From Chitinophagaceae bacterium (GTDB lineage Bacteria; Bacteroidota; Bacteroidia; Chitinophagales; Chitinophagaceae): DNA of 64,000 nt. Where the stretch lies: NCBI GenBank assembly GCA_022843585.1, contig JALHNJ010000001.1, positions 1,488,001 through 1,552,000 of the forward strand, given 5' to 3'. The notes under the pieces were generated by a model. The model made no database searches. It saw only the letters and a list, made by a program, of their open reading frames with translations, and had not been told where the DNA came from. Made by a program: the position numbers and the translations under genes. Positions 54,047 through 63,012 of the stretch are shown here, piece by piece. Numbering within the stretch: position 1 is the first letter of the stretch; each line of letters begins with the position of its first letter.

Positions 54047-55131
54047 TTTATGGTATTTAAATAATAAATCAGTTCATCGAGAAGCGGAAAGAATTTCTCT
54101 TCAAATTCCAGGTCATGTGTTTCCTTTTTTTGTGGGATAATGAATGCCTGCACAGAGAGCGGTTCATCGATAGCAGCATATTCCTGGATGCAGCTATTTA
54201 CATATTCAATAACTTGGTCGTATAGCCATCCTTTTTCTTCCCACATAAAACTGATATAATGTTCAGGTTGTACCCGCTCTTCTTCGGTTGGATCCGTAAT
54301 CCCGGGTATGACATTATCACATAGGGTAATTGTTGAATAATTGGTCATTAAGTCCATCGTGGCAGACGCAATCTTCATCAATTGCTTATCATTTCTTGTC
54401 TGAGGGTTAAAGTCATTTAATCTTTTGGAGAATTGTATTAGATGGGAAGCCTTGCTTAAATTCTTCAACATAAAACCACCCCCTTTATCCTGCAGTTTTA
54501 ATTCATTTTTTATATCTCTTAGTTCGTCTTTTGTATAATCTTCGAAATTGTCCATTGTCCATTCTTTTATGGTTTCATAACAGCCAGCCAGAAAGCTTGA
54601 ACTTTGCCAGTAGTAGGGTATGCTGGCTATTTGCAGAAAATAGGCAAAGATTGATGATAGTAGTCTTGCTCTTCTGTCCCGTTGTTTTATTAAATGATAT
54701 AAGGGTCGTACGGGAATATAATAAAGTGATGTCCGGGTATTATAAATTTTAAGTGTTGATAAATAGGCTTTGTTGTTTTCATCCTGGAGAATGGCGAGCA
54801 TAAGATCTGGTCTTATAGCAGCTAGACACCCGGCCAGATGATTATATGCATACCAAATATTATGCGGGAATACTTTATCGTTCAATTCAGGTTTGGTAAA
54901 ACCATAGAGATCCGAAAAATTTTTCACTGATCTGAAAAAGCAATGCTCAATGGACCTGTGGTCACTTAATGCTTTTACCTGTTCCATCATAGGCAGGAAA
55001 CGGTGATTTAAAAAACCATCGGCAGCAGGTTCAACGGTACCGGTTTTTGGTTTTGTTTTTTTATGGCCGCTGCGTCGGGTAGCCTGTCGAGACGGGCTAC
55101 GAACCTTTCGATCTTGCTGTAGTAAAAACAT
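54043..55131 (-). CDS. PRTRC-cassette protein (F-like, unassigned)
   Basis: 362 residues. Basic, Ser/Arg-rich front (to about 33) and then an alpha-helical domain (HNIWYAYNHLAGCLAAIRPDLMLAIL, YYIPVRPLYHLIKQRDRRARLLSSIFAYFLQIASIPYYW). I place it as the PRTRC F-like position between C and B, but I do not recognise it with certainty. Start unclear: the ATG at 55131 has a poor context, and a separate 57-codon frame begins at 55181, 2 bp after the protein C stop, and runs to 55008 in another frame. A frameshift joining the two is possible. Confidence 0.6.
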   Translation of the reverse strand: MFLLQQDRKVRSPSRQATRRSGHKKTKPKTGTVEPAADGFLNHRFLPMMEQVKALSDHRSIEHCFFRSVKNFSDLYGFTKPELNDKVFPHNIWYAYNHLAGCLAAIRPDLMLAILQDENNKAYLSTLKIYNTRTSLYYIPVRPLYHLIKQRDRRARLLSSIFAYFLQIASIPYYWQSSSFLAGCYETIKEWTMDNFEDYTKDELRDIKNELKLQDKGGGFMLKNLSKASHLIQFSKRLNDFNPQTRNDKQLMKIASATMDLMTNYSTITLCDNVIPGITDPTEEERVQPEHYISFMWEEKGWLYDQVIEYVNSCIQEYAAIDEPLSVQAFIIPQKKETHDLEFEEKFFPLLDELIYYLNTIK

Positions 55132-55183
55132 ACTTTTTCGTGCTTTAATGGTTTTATGATCTTTGCTCTTTGTTGTTTCATAC

Positions 55184-55402
55184 TTATCCTTTTGTTCCTA
55201 TGGTGGTGACAAACTGATATTGCACCTCATCCTCTTTGATCTCCGGCCCTTCGATCTTGGCAGTTGTAAGAAGCGGGTACGTGTTGGAATAAAAATTGAG
55301 TACTGCCTGTGCGGTCATAGTTTCAGCTGGATCATCCAGTCTTACCTGTTGACCGTCAAGCTCCATATAAAAAGCTCTTTTCAATGTGTTGGTGACTAAC
55401 AT
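55184..55402 (-). CDS. PRTRC system protein C
   Basis: 72 residues, a typical length for this small family. RAFYMELDGQQVRLDDPAETMTAQ is the strand-turn pattern, then VLNFYSNTYPLLTTAKIEGPEI. Role unknown. Lies 17 bp after the stop of protein E and 2 bp before a second ATG that could belong to the following gene. Confidence 0.85.
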   Translation of the reverse strand: MLVTNTLKRAFYMELDGQQVRLDDPAETMTAQAVLNFYSNTYPLLTTAKIEGPEIKEDEVQYQFVTTIGTKG

Positions 55403-55419
55403 AATTGTAATTTTTTTCG

Positions 55420-55938
55420 TTAGGAGAATAGTTCAAGGCTGCCATGTTTTTTACGGAGTTCGTCCATTTTGATTTTAATATCGTCTGCCTGGTCAGGAAA
55501 ATTTTCAGGTCTTGGCATTGCACCAATTGCTTCACCCCATTTTTCTTTTTCTTCCAGCTCTGTAACTTTTTTCATTTGCATATCAAACTTCTTTTTCTTT
55601 TCCTCTTTTTCGATCTTTTGTTTTTTAGTTGATTCTTCCTCCATCTTTGATTTCTCCTTAGCCTTTTCAAGTTCTAAGACAAACTGTTTCATATTGCAGA
55701 ATAAACCGTCTACTTCTTTCGCAGGTTGTTTCAATGCTTCAAAAAAACCATTGTCCAGTTCCTGCGGGGAGCCTTTGAAAAGCATAGGGGGGATCGTTTT
55801 GCTGGCATCATCCCCAATATCCTCTTGTATTAATAATACTGATACTATCCAGCCTCCACTGCTTTCAGCTTTGATGGAAATATTCCAATCGCTTTTTAAC
55901 TGCAAAGACTGTAACGTTTCGAAAAAATTCGTTTTCAT
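55420..55938 (-). CDS. PRTRC system protein E
   Basis: 172 residues. The front half has FFETLQSLQLKSDWNISIKAESSGG, and PPMLFKGSPQELDNGFFEALKQP resembles this family. A central Lys/Glu coiled coil (about 90-125) precedes the C-terminal MPRPENFPDQADDIKIKM. Function unknown. Co-transcribed with the RadC-like gene 17 bp upstream and protein C downstream. Confidence 0.8.
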   Translation of the reverse strand: MKTNFFETLQSLQLKSDWNISIKAESSGGWIVSVLLIQEDIGDDASKTIPPMLFKGSPQELDNGFFEALKQPAKEVDGLFCNMKQFVLELEKAKEKSKMEEESTKKQKIEKEEKKKKFDMQMKKVTELEEKEKWGEAIGAMPRPENFPDQADDIKIKMDELRKKHGSLELFS

Positions 55939-55955
55939 ACATTCATATTTATTGG

Positions 55956-56414
55956 TTATAAAAGTCCTTCATCAGCAAATGAATAATATCCTTCGCCGGT
56001 CACTATAAGATGATCTGATATGGTAAAGTCATGATAGGCAGCAGCCTGCTGAATCTTTTTGGTAAGGGCTTCATCCGGTCTGCTCGGCGTTAGATTTCCG
56101 CTCGGATGGTTATGCGCAAGCACAATATTTGATGCTGCCGAAATTATTCCCGCAGCAAGTATCAGGCGAACATCAGCAATCGTATGTGTAAGTCCGCCTG
56201 TTGTTATTGTTACAATTCCTAACACCCTGTTCGCCCTGTTCAATAATATTATTTTGAATTGTTCCTGCAATTCTATCAGTTCCATATCCCAGCCTGCAAT
56301 CAATAAGTCGTAAGCTTTTCTTGAGTTGTCGACATGTGGTCGTTCGGATGGTTTTATGGTGCTGTTGTATACCAACTTTATTTCCGGCACTGAGATTTTA
56401 GTTACTGTATCCAT
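55956..56414 (-). CDS. RadC-like JAB-domain protein
   Basis: 152 residues. The JAMM/JAB metal site is clear: IVLAHNHPSGNLTPSRPDE (His-x-His and the Asp about ten residues on), preceded by ILLNRANRVLGIVTITTGG with the upstream strand. RadC-like JAB proteins often sit on integrative elements; a peptidase or nuclease activity is possible but not established. Immediately downstream of the methylase-helicase gene (6 bp). Confidence 0.88.
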   Translation of the reverse strand: MDTVTKISVPEIKLVYNSTIKPSERPHVDNSRKAYDLLIAGWDMELIELQEQFKIILLNRANRVLGIVTITTGGLTHTIADVRLILAAGIISAASNIVLAHNHPSGNLTPSRPDEALTKKIQQAAAYHDFTISDHLIVTGEGYYSFADEGLL

Positions 56415-56420
56415 TGTATT

Positions 56421-59402
56421 TTATTTTAATAATTGTTGATTACCCCATCGCAAGATGAGTTTGCCATCTTTGTCATGGTCTTTTTGAATCATCATATCCA
56501 GGATATTAAGATCGATGCCAAACTCATCATAGATAGCCGCTGTACTTGTTTCATTCGTAGTTTTGATAAAGTCGTTCAACTTTTCCTTTGCCATTAGAAG
56601 AGCCAGCAGGTTGATTTCAATCGTGTTCTCATAATTGATAAAATGAACTTCGGTATGTCGCCTGCTGTCAAACCGGATGAAGCGGAAATAAAATTGGCTG
56701 ATCTTCGGAATATTCCATTGCAGGCTTTCGATTATACATTTATTACAGTAAGGAATGTTGACGGAGGATTTGAGTGCTTGTTGGGTGCATACTAATATCC
56801 CGTTCATTGAATGTTTGAATTGCGCCAGCATTCGTACCCGCTTTTTTACCGGGTCTTCACCATCGATATAATAATGTTTCCGGTGCGGGAACTCAGTTTG
56901 CAGGTAAGCATGGTAATCATGAGCTGTCGATTTAAAGATCGTTCCTATCGCCACCAGCTCGTTTGACCAGTCCGCTATCAGATCTTTTATTGCATTATAT
57001 TTTCCTGGCTGTGTATTACCATTGTAATGTGGCATGAGATGGGGTACTGATGTTGCTTTTATCAATGCTTTGATCTGCCTTATCAACCTTAAGGCAGCTT
57101 CTTTCCGTGCATTACCTGTACTGGTATAAAAGTCATAACATACCTGCATGAAGTCTTTTAGCAGGATATTGTATAAAGCTTTTTCTTCTGTTGTTTGTGT
57201 GATCGTATGTGTATGGATACTATATTTTTTCTCGCCGACAATTTCTTCAAACTTCCGGGTGATTATAGTTTTAGCAACGATCTGTTTTAATAATAAAGAA
57301 TTATAGATGTCCTGTGTTTCTTTTTTGATCCCAAATACAGTGCTCTTTTGCGGGCAGAAACAAGCTTTAAAGAGGGCTGCACCACCATACGCAGGAAATG
57401 GATAGCCGGAGCGTTCATTCTTTACTTCGATTATATCGTTCTCTTTATTGGTATGATAGATCCTGTCTGCCCAGCAGATAAAGTTGGTTGAGTTATTATA
57501 TAGTAGTTCAAGTTGGGTATATAGCTCATTGATATTATTGCGTGTAGTTGTGCCGGTAGTGAGTAATTTTAGTTTTGCTTTCCTGAAACAATTGAGTGCA
57601 GCTTTGCTTCGCTGGCTGGATGCATTGGTGAGTTCGTCAGACTCGTCAATTAATACAGCAATCTTATATGAAGCCTGTTTAATGAATTTTTTAATAAACC
57701 TTTGCAGGTTCACTAAGCGGTCGTAGCTGATGAGTATAAGTTGTCCCGGCTTAATCCGGGCAATATCACTGATAGATTCTATTTGCATACAATCAAAATT
57801 GTATAAGGCCAGTCTTTCGGTCCAGGTCGTATTGATGGCCAGGGCAGGGGCGAGGATAAAACAATTGGTATAGTGATCCTTCCAGTATTTTATCCATGTC
57901 ATACCTGCAACGGATTTGCCACCACCCATTTCCCAGGCAAGAATTCCGTACCGTTTTTGTAAAATAAGTCCGAGATCATTTTTTTGCATGGGGTTTAATC
58001 GTATAACTGGCGCATCTGCTTCGGGGAATAACAAACCGTTATTGGATATTGGAATGAGTTCGAAATTATCCAGGAACGAGTTGATCGTTGCATCTTGCTC
58101 CATCTCGTTGAATTCTATGGTCTGCTTGTCGAAATTTCTTTTTTTACGATCATATAGTTTCTTGTACACAGCAAAGCGTTCACCGGTCAATAGCATATCA
58201 TGCACGGATTTAGTCCATGATTGTTGTTGCAGCGTTTTATGATAGGCTTTTAGTTTAAGCCCGTAATTTGTTTTTACTACTTTCAATATTTCCCTGGGGG
58301 GCTTGTCATTCTGCTGTATTAAGATTGATCTCATCCATCTTGCAACACGGGCAGGTGTCAGCATTGAACGTTCCCATTCTTTGTCATCCATGTTTGATGG
58401 CTTCACCTGCGTTTTTAATTGTTGCAGTTTTGCCAGTGCCCTTGCATGGTATTTCTCTTTCAGCTTTGGATTTGATTTTATATGCCACAGGTATTTTCGA
58501 ACATTATATTGTTCATCCAGGCTTCGAATCGATTGCTGTACATTCAACAAATGAATTTTGGGTGCGAGCCGATGGTTTTCTTCATAAATAGGTGCAATGA
58601 ATTTTGTAAATAATTCCAAGGGATCAAAAGCTTCAAAACTTTCAGGCTGCCAGGTGATGGATATATTACTGATGCCTTTTTTACGAAGGGCTATCAACTT
58701 GGTTGCTATAACTGCTTCAAATGAATTGGAAGGTAGCTTAGACTGGAAGATAAAATCAAAATGGTCATTGATCCATTCGATCTTTGACTTATCCTGAAAT
58801 TCATCTTGTAAAAAAGATTCCGGAACGATGATAGACAGTATGCCACCGAGATTTAAGAGTTCCCAGGATTTTTCAATATAGGCGTACTGGCTGACACCGC
58901 GGGTCGTGCGCAAATTGAAGGGTGGATTTCCAATGATCAGATCAAAGGATTGTTCAGGATTATAATACAGAAAATCGCCTTTTTGAATAGTTGCTTCCGG
59001 ATACAGGTATTTACAGACAGTACAAGCAACATCATCAATTTCATTGCCGAATAGATTTGATTCTTGCGGCAGGTAATTAAAGAAATTTCCGGTACCACAG
59101 GTTAGATCAGCAATTTTGAAACGAGCTTCCGGATTCAGGCATTCAATGATCTGTTTACAAAGTAAAGATGGCGTGAAGAACTGTCCCTGTTCAAATTCTT
59201 TTTTGGCTTCGCTGAATTCGTAATAGTTGTCAAAATCATTCCTTGATAGCCCATGTAATTTTCCTTTCCCGGTATAAATATTGAATACCTCTTCCGCGGA
59301 GATACCACCCATTTCTCCAGTAAGAATGAGGTTGACTATTTTTTTATTATACTGATCACGTTTCGTTACAGGAACATCAATATTCAAATGCTGGTACTTC
59401 AT
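56421..59402 (-). CDS. DNA N6-adenine methylase fused to a SNF2/DEAD-type helicase
   Basis: 993 residues. N-terminal methylase domain: FFTPSLLCKQIIECL, motif I DLTCGTGNFF near 100-109, DEIDDVAC-like NEIDDVACTVCKYLYPEA and catalytic motif IV NPPF near 159-162. The C-terminal helicase half has AWEMGGGKSVAG as a Walker A variant near 487, LAPALAINTTW, and LIDESDEL as the DExx box near 588 with TTGTTTRNN after it. A late motif LQWNIPKISQFYFRF follows. No nuclease domain was seen, so it is probably not a complete restriction system. It may protect element DNA from host restriction or act in replication. Confidence 0.85.
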   Translation of the reverse strand: MKYQHLNIDVPVTKRDQYNKKIVNLILTGEMGGISAEEVFNIYTGKGKLHGLSRNDFDNYYEFSEAKKEFEQGQFFTPSLLCKQIIECLNPEARFKIADLTCGTGNFFNYLPQESNLFGNEIDDVACTVCKYLYPEATIQKGDFLYYNPEQSFDLIIGNPPFNLRTTRGVSQYAYIEKSWELLNLGGILSIIVPESFLQDEFQDKSKIEWINDHFDFIFQSKLPSNSFEAVIATKLIALRKKGISNISITWQPESFEAFDPLELFTKFIAPIYEENHRLAPKIHLLNVQQSIRSLDEQYNVRKYLWHIKSNPKLKEKYHARALAKLQQLKTQVKPSNMDDKEWERSMLTPARVARWMRSILIQQNDKPPREILKVVKTNYGLKLKAYHKTLQQQSWTKSVHDMLLTGERFAVYKKLYDRKKRNFDKQTIEFNEMEQDATINSFLDNFELIPISNNGLLFPEADAPVIRLNPMQKNDLGLILQKRYGILAWEMGGGKSVAGMTWIKYWKDHYTNCFILAPALAINTTWTERLALYNFDCMQIESISDIARIKPGQLILISYDRLVNLQRFIKKFIKQASYKIAVLIDESDELTNASSQRSKAALNCFRKAKLKLLTTGTTTRNNINELYTQLELLYNNSTNFICWADRIYHTNKENDIIEVKNERSGYPFPAYGGAALFKACFCPQKSTVFGIKKETQDIYNSLLLKQIVAKTIITRKFEEIVGEKKYSIHTHTITQTTEEKALYNILLKDFMQVCYDFYTSTGNARKEAALRLIRQIKALIKATSVPHLMPHYNGNTQPGKYNAIKDLIADWSNELVAIGTIFKSTAHDYHAYLQTEFPHRKHYYIDGEDPVKKRVRMLAQFKHSMNGILVCTQQALKSSVNIPYCNKCIIESLQWNIPKISQFYFRFIRFDSRRHTEVHFINYENTIEINLLALLMAKEKLNDFIKTTNETSTAAIYDEFGIDLNILDMMIQKDHDKDGKLILRWGNQQLLK

Positions 59403-59414
59403 GGTCGTAGTGAT

Positions 59415-60245
59415 TTATATATTATTATTGGAAAGGATGATCGTTTCCAACTGGAACAACTGCCAGAATTTTTCAGTTGTGTGTGCTGAGGGGAGACATA
59501 GATCAACACGCCGGTTCTTGAAGAATTTTATACTGATATCAGCCTGCAGGAGGTAGGGCTTATTATATTCTATTTCTTCTTTCCATTCATTGTATTGCTG
59601 GTTAAAGATTTCAGGCAGCACTGCTGTATCATATACAACGAGTGCAATAGCATGCAGCAGTGCCAGGAAGTTCTGGTCCTCATATGACAGGCTAACAGCC
59701 GAACCATATCCGAGTGAGTAGAACATTGGGAAGGTTATCCTATTATTTTTTAATTCAGGTTGCTGACGCGGGAACGTGAAAAGTTTTTGAAACCGTTTTA
59801 TAACTTGTGATTTACCTGATTCAGATAAGTCGCTTCCTACCTGTTGCACCATACTATTAATTACGACCTCCAGGCTTTCATGTAGTATAACTTCAGCGGG
59901 TTTGTGTTCGTCATTGTACGAAATGAAATCAAGGTTGTAGGTAGTTTTGAAATGTGATTCTACCAGCCGGATTATTCTTTCATGTAAGCCTGATAGGATT
60001 TGCTGATAACTTTCCAGGATATTGTCCATCTTATCCATTTCGTAGAGGAAATCATCTCTTGTTATTTTATATTCTCTTTGGTGGTCGTCCCACTCGTCTA
60101 CCGTAAGCTGTAACAGGTGTTGTATAAACTTTACATGCGCTTTATATTGTTCAAAAAGTTTTATGCAGTAGTTTTTATCTCCTTCTGCTATCAATGCAAG
60201 TGTATTGACCTTTGCTTCCTCTAGTTTTTTAAATATATCATTCAT
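59415..60245 (-). CDS. Hypothetical element protein
   Basis: 276 residues, mostly helical. The front 90 residues are charged and coil-like (DIFKKLEEAKVNTLALIAEGDKN, DDHQREYKITRDDF), the rest contains LHERIIRLVESHFKTTYNLDFISY and FPMFYSLGYGSAVSLSYEDQNFLALLHAIALV. No motif recognised. It lies 12 bp before the methylase-helicase start, in the same direction, so it could be a partner of that protein. Confidence 0.6.
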   Translation of the reverse strand: MNDIFKKLEEAKVNTLALIAEGDKNYCIKLFEQYKAHVKFIQHLLQLTVDEWDDHQREYKITRDDFLYEMDKMDNILESYQQILSGLHERIIRLVESHFKTTYNLDFISYNDEHKPAEVILHESLEVVINSMVQQVGSDLSESGKSQVIKRFQKLFTFPRQQPELKNNRITFPMFYSLGYGSAVSLSYEDQNFLALLHAIALVVYDTAVLPEIFNQQYNEWKEEIEYNKPYLLQADISIKFFKNRRVDLCLPSAHTTEKFWQLFQLETIILSNNNI

Positions 60246-60301
60246 AGTGATGTGTTTTAATAGTTACTAATTATTTTAGCAAGGCATGCCAAATTTTTTT
60301 A

Positions 60302-61210
60302 TTACTGTGTGGTTATCGTTTCCGAAGGTTGTTCATTATCAACCTCTTTATTATTCATAATATAATTCGCTGTGGCCTGCGCCTGTGCAGATGCTTTCAG
60401 GATAAGTCGCTTGTCTTCTTTCAATACTTTCAACCAGCCCTGTATATAAGCGGTACTATTAATGATAGTATGTTGTTCAATACCTGCAACAGCACATAAA
60501 TAAGCTGCTGTTAACTCAGCGGTGAGTTCTTCTTTACTGTATAATTCATTTCCGTAACCGTCCGACTCAACCAGTTCTTTCCGGTTCAGTCTTGTTGCAT
60601 GACCTGTACTATGTGCCAGTTCATGAAATTTAGTTTTGTAATACGCATGATCCGAATGAAAGCGTTCGACAGCGGGCAGCATGATATAATCCCCTGTCCG
60701 ATGATAAAATGCTTTATCACCGCCATGCCTGATCTCCGGAGGATGGGGCATCTTATTTATGATCGCATCACAGGCATTGATCTTTTGTGCATGTGAACGA
60801 AATGCAGTTTCTACTTTTGGGAAGTCGATACCATGTGTCTGGTCAATATTGAATACCGTATGACATTTAGGTACACGATATACTTTTTTATTCTCTTCGC
60901 TATTATCGTTTTCTACAGTAGCCCACCAGATAACAGGATATCCTTTTTCACCCCTTCGGATCGTTCCACCTGCAAGCATTGCCTGTTTATAGGTTATAAA
61001 ATAAGGTGTACGATACTGGTAGTAGATGGTAGCAAAATTTAAAAAGAAGGCATTGAATCCCTGGTATGATCTTGCCGTGATGATATTTTTTGGAAGACCA
61101 AATTCATTCCATCCCTTTTGCCAGACTACCTGTCCTTTTTCGAGTAGTTCAATTACAAGGTTTGTAATACGATGGTAGGTATCTGTACTTGTTCTGGTTG
61201 TTTTTTTCAT
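60302..61210 (-). CDS. ArdC-like antirestriction protein (ssDNA-binding/zincin)
   Basis: 302 residues from the ATG at 61210; an upstream ATG (61252) adds a non-matching stretch. ArdC-type layout: the N-terminal domain with TYHRITNLVIELLEKGQVVWQKGW and SYQGFNAFFLNFA, a region containing PVIWWATVEN, and a C-terminal metalloprotease site HELAHSTGH (about 200) with later Glu residues. ArdC-type proteins protect incoming DNA against host restriction. It fits the role of the element during entry. Confidence 0.88.
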   Translation of the reverse strand: MKKTTRTSTDTYHRITNLVIELLEKGQVVWQKGWNEFGLPKNIITARSYQGFNAFFLNFATIYYQYRTPYFITYKQAMLAGGTIRRGEKGYPVIWWATVENDNSEENKKVYRVPKCHTVFNIDQTHGIDFPKVETAFRSHAQKINACDAIINKMPHPPEIRHGGDKAFYHRTGDYIMLPAVERFHSDHAYYKTKFHELAHSTGHATRLNRKELVESDGYGNELYSKEELTAELTAAYLCAVAGIEQHTIINSTAYIQGWLKVLKEDKRLILKASAQAQATANYIMNNKEVDNEQPSETITTQ

Positions 61211-61269
61211 ACTTACAATTTTTGGTGTTGAAATTATCCCGGCAGTTTCCACTACCGGGATCTGGGTAA

Positions 61270-61671
61270 TCAGAATGGCAGATCATCAACGGGCTCTGTT
61301 ATTTCAGCAGCAGCGCCACCACCGGTATTGATTTTACCTTCCGCATCTACTGACATTCCGTTCCCTGTTGTATGAATTTTAATCAGGTCTGCATGAATGT
61401 TCAGTGAAGCTTTAGGCTCATCCGCTCCGCTCAGGTAAGCACGGGCGGATAGTTGTCCGGTGATCTCTACCAATGCACCTTTTTTCAACCGTTCGGCAAT
61501 ACCGGTATTGATCCATTAGGAACAGTTATAAAATGTTGTGACCTGTGAGCCTTTCTCATTTCCTTTAGATTTAAAGAAATGATTTTCGGCAATGGTGAAT
61601 TCTACTACTTTCCTGTCATCGCCAACATTCTTTACGTTAGCGTTTCGTGTAAGTCTTCCAATGACCAGCAT
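61270..61671 (-). pseudogene. Single-stranded DNA-binding protein gene, interrupted by one nonsense codon
   Basis: From the ATG at 61671 the frame reads MLVIGRLTRNANVKN, then FYNCS, then TAA at 61516-61518, and continues in frame as WINTGIAERLKKGALVEITGQLSARAYL to a tail ending PVDDLPF. In similar SSBs the residue at the stop is Tyr (CAYWI-like), so a one-base change Tyr to stop is the simplest explanation. OB-fold strands are otherwise intact. A second, intact SSB gene lies 0.9 kb away, which may compensate. Confidence 0.8.
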
Positions 61672-61699
61672 AATTGAAGTTTTTAAATTTTGAATTAAA

Positions 61700-61925
61700 A
61701 TGTTTTTAGAAAACGTGGGGATGCGTGAGTCAAGCCCCCACAAGCGTGGGCTTGGCTCACGCATCCCCGTTTTTGATCAAATCAACAAGTCTCTTACCTG
61801 TAGCAGTCTTGATTTGATTCCCACCCAATGGGATTCAAATCCATTTTTTTGTCCGGCCTGATTGTCTCCACAGGAGACTATCAGGCCGGTTGCAGGGACG
61901 ATGAACGGAGCGTCGCAACAGGCGA
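61700..61925. other. Cluster of long inverted repeats, candidate origin or regulatory region
   Basis: The 286-bp gap 61672-61957 has four successive stems. (a) 61711-61774, two arms of about 25 bp around AAGC with GGGGATGCGTGAG/CTCACGCATCCCC. (b) 61811-61822 with 61830-61841, GATTTGATTCCC/GGGATTCAAATC, followed by a T-run. (c) 61853-61869 with 61873-61889, CCGGCCTGAT-t-GTCTCC/GGAGAC-t-ATCAGGCCGG. (d) about 61889-61918, GTTGC...GCAAC with CGTC. Such a series is typical of origins or protein-binding sites, but none is assigned. Confidence 0.6.
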
Positions 61926-61957
61926 TGCCATGAAAAACAAATGCCGGTAACATCATT

Positions 61958-62527
61958 TTATTTCATGAAGTGGTTTACCTGTAATTGTCGTGTACCAAAC
62001 ATGACGAACCGGATATTGCTGTCCTTCGGAACAGTTGAAATGAGTAAGGGTGCGCTGCAATCGAACTTCTTGTTATAGTCTGCAAACCATAATTTCCACG
62101 CCGATTTTGATTTGAATTTGCAGCAACCTTCGAACTCTTCCAATTGCTCAGCCGTAAGAATGATCTCATCATCGAATACCACTTTGTATTTCCAGTCATA
62201 TCCCTTCCATTTGATATAATTCTCCGCTACTTCTTTTCGTAACAATAGTTGAGGGTCGTTTTCAAAATCACGGGGTTTGATCTCCACCAGTAATGCCTCT
62301 CTTGTTTCTTTATGGCGAATTAAGAAATCAGGCGTGAAGCGACGGTGGAATTCCCTGATATAATCAGTTGGCTGCTTTGTTCCCGGATGATAATAAATAG
62401 AGACGCGTGCCCGGAGAAATTCAAAGTCTTCGACAATCGAAATTGCATACTTCAATTCGGTCAATGAATCGAAAGCACAACCCCAGTTTATAATTTTATG
62501 TGACCTTCTGTATTTGAAAGTTTTCAT
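61958..62527 (-). CDS. TnsA-like endonuclease domain protein
   Basis: 189 residues. The stretch RFTPDFLIRHKETREALLVEIKPRDF has the PDF...E-I-K order of the PD-(D/E)XK fold, and the front AFDSLTELKYAISIVEDF matches the TnsA N-terminal domain. TnsA cuts DNA at the transposon 5' ends together with TnsB; neither TnsB nor TnsC is visible here, so it may serve a different nuclease role on this element. Between the SSB genes. Confidence 0.75.
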   Translation of the reverse strand: MKTFKYRRSHKIINWGCAFDSLTELKYAISIVEDFEFLRARVSIYYHPGTKQPTDYIREFHRRFTPDFLIRHKETREALLVEIKPRDFENDPQLLLRKEVAENYIKWKGYDWKYKVVFDDEIILTAEQLEEFEGCCKFKSKSAWKLWFADYNKKFDCSAPLLISTVPKDSNIRFVMFGTRQLQVNHFMK

Positions 62528-62550
62528 GGTTTAATTTTTTGATTGAAAAA

Positions 62551-62877
62551 TTACCGGTCTAAATTGACCAGATGATCTGCCGATATTTCTGTTACATACC
62601 TGGTATGGCCAGTTTTATCTTCATAGGTCCGGTGTACCAATTTGCCCTGAACTAAAATGTGGCTACCTTTTACAAAAGACTTTTCAGCATATTCACCTAC
62701 ATTTCCCCATGCTGCGATATCATGCCATGCAGTTATTTCTTTTTCTTCACCGGAGAGAGTTTTCACTTTGTCATGTGTTGCTACCCTGATTACTATTTTT
62801 TTTGTGTTGGTACGCTGGAATACCCTGAGATCATTGCCGACATAACCAATTAGCTGTACTGTGTTGTTACCTTTCAT
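62551..62877 (-). CDS. Single-stranded DNA-binding protein
   Basis: 108 residues, intact OB fold with VQLIGYVGNDLRVF at the front, the DNA-contact Trp-rich WHDIAAWGNVGEYAEKSFVKGSHILVQGKL and TRYVTEISADHLV near the end. The acidic C-terminal tail of chromosomal SSB is missing, as in many plasmid or element copies. It lies 23 bp upstream of the TnsA-like gene, so it may be read with it. Confidence 0.9.
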   Translation of the reverse strand: MKGNNTVQLIGYVGNDLRVFQRTNTKKIVIRVATHDKVKTLSGEEKEITAWHDIAAWGNVGEYAEKSFVKGSHILVQGKLVHRTYEDKTGHTRYVTEISADHLVNLDR

Positions 62878-63012
62878 AACGTTGATTTGCGTGAGTGTTT
62901 TGTTTACTCATCGAAGATATTTTTTTGCAGTAGGGTCATTGGTGAATTACATGGGTATCTCCCGGAAGTAAGCGTGTATACACGGATAGGAAAAAGATTG
63001 TACATTCATGTA

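Noticed and set aside
61516-61764. Separate 82-codon gene at the front of the ssb pseudogene
   Set aside because: Its first 31 codons come from a long palindrome; the rest is the front of the interrupted SSB.
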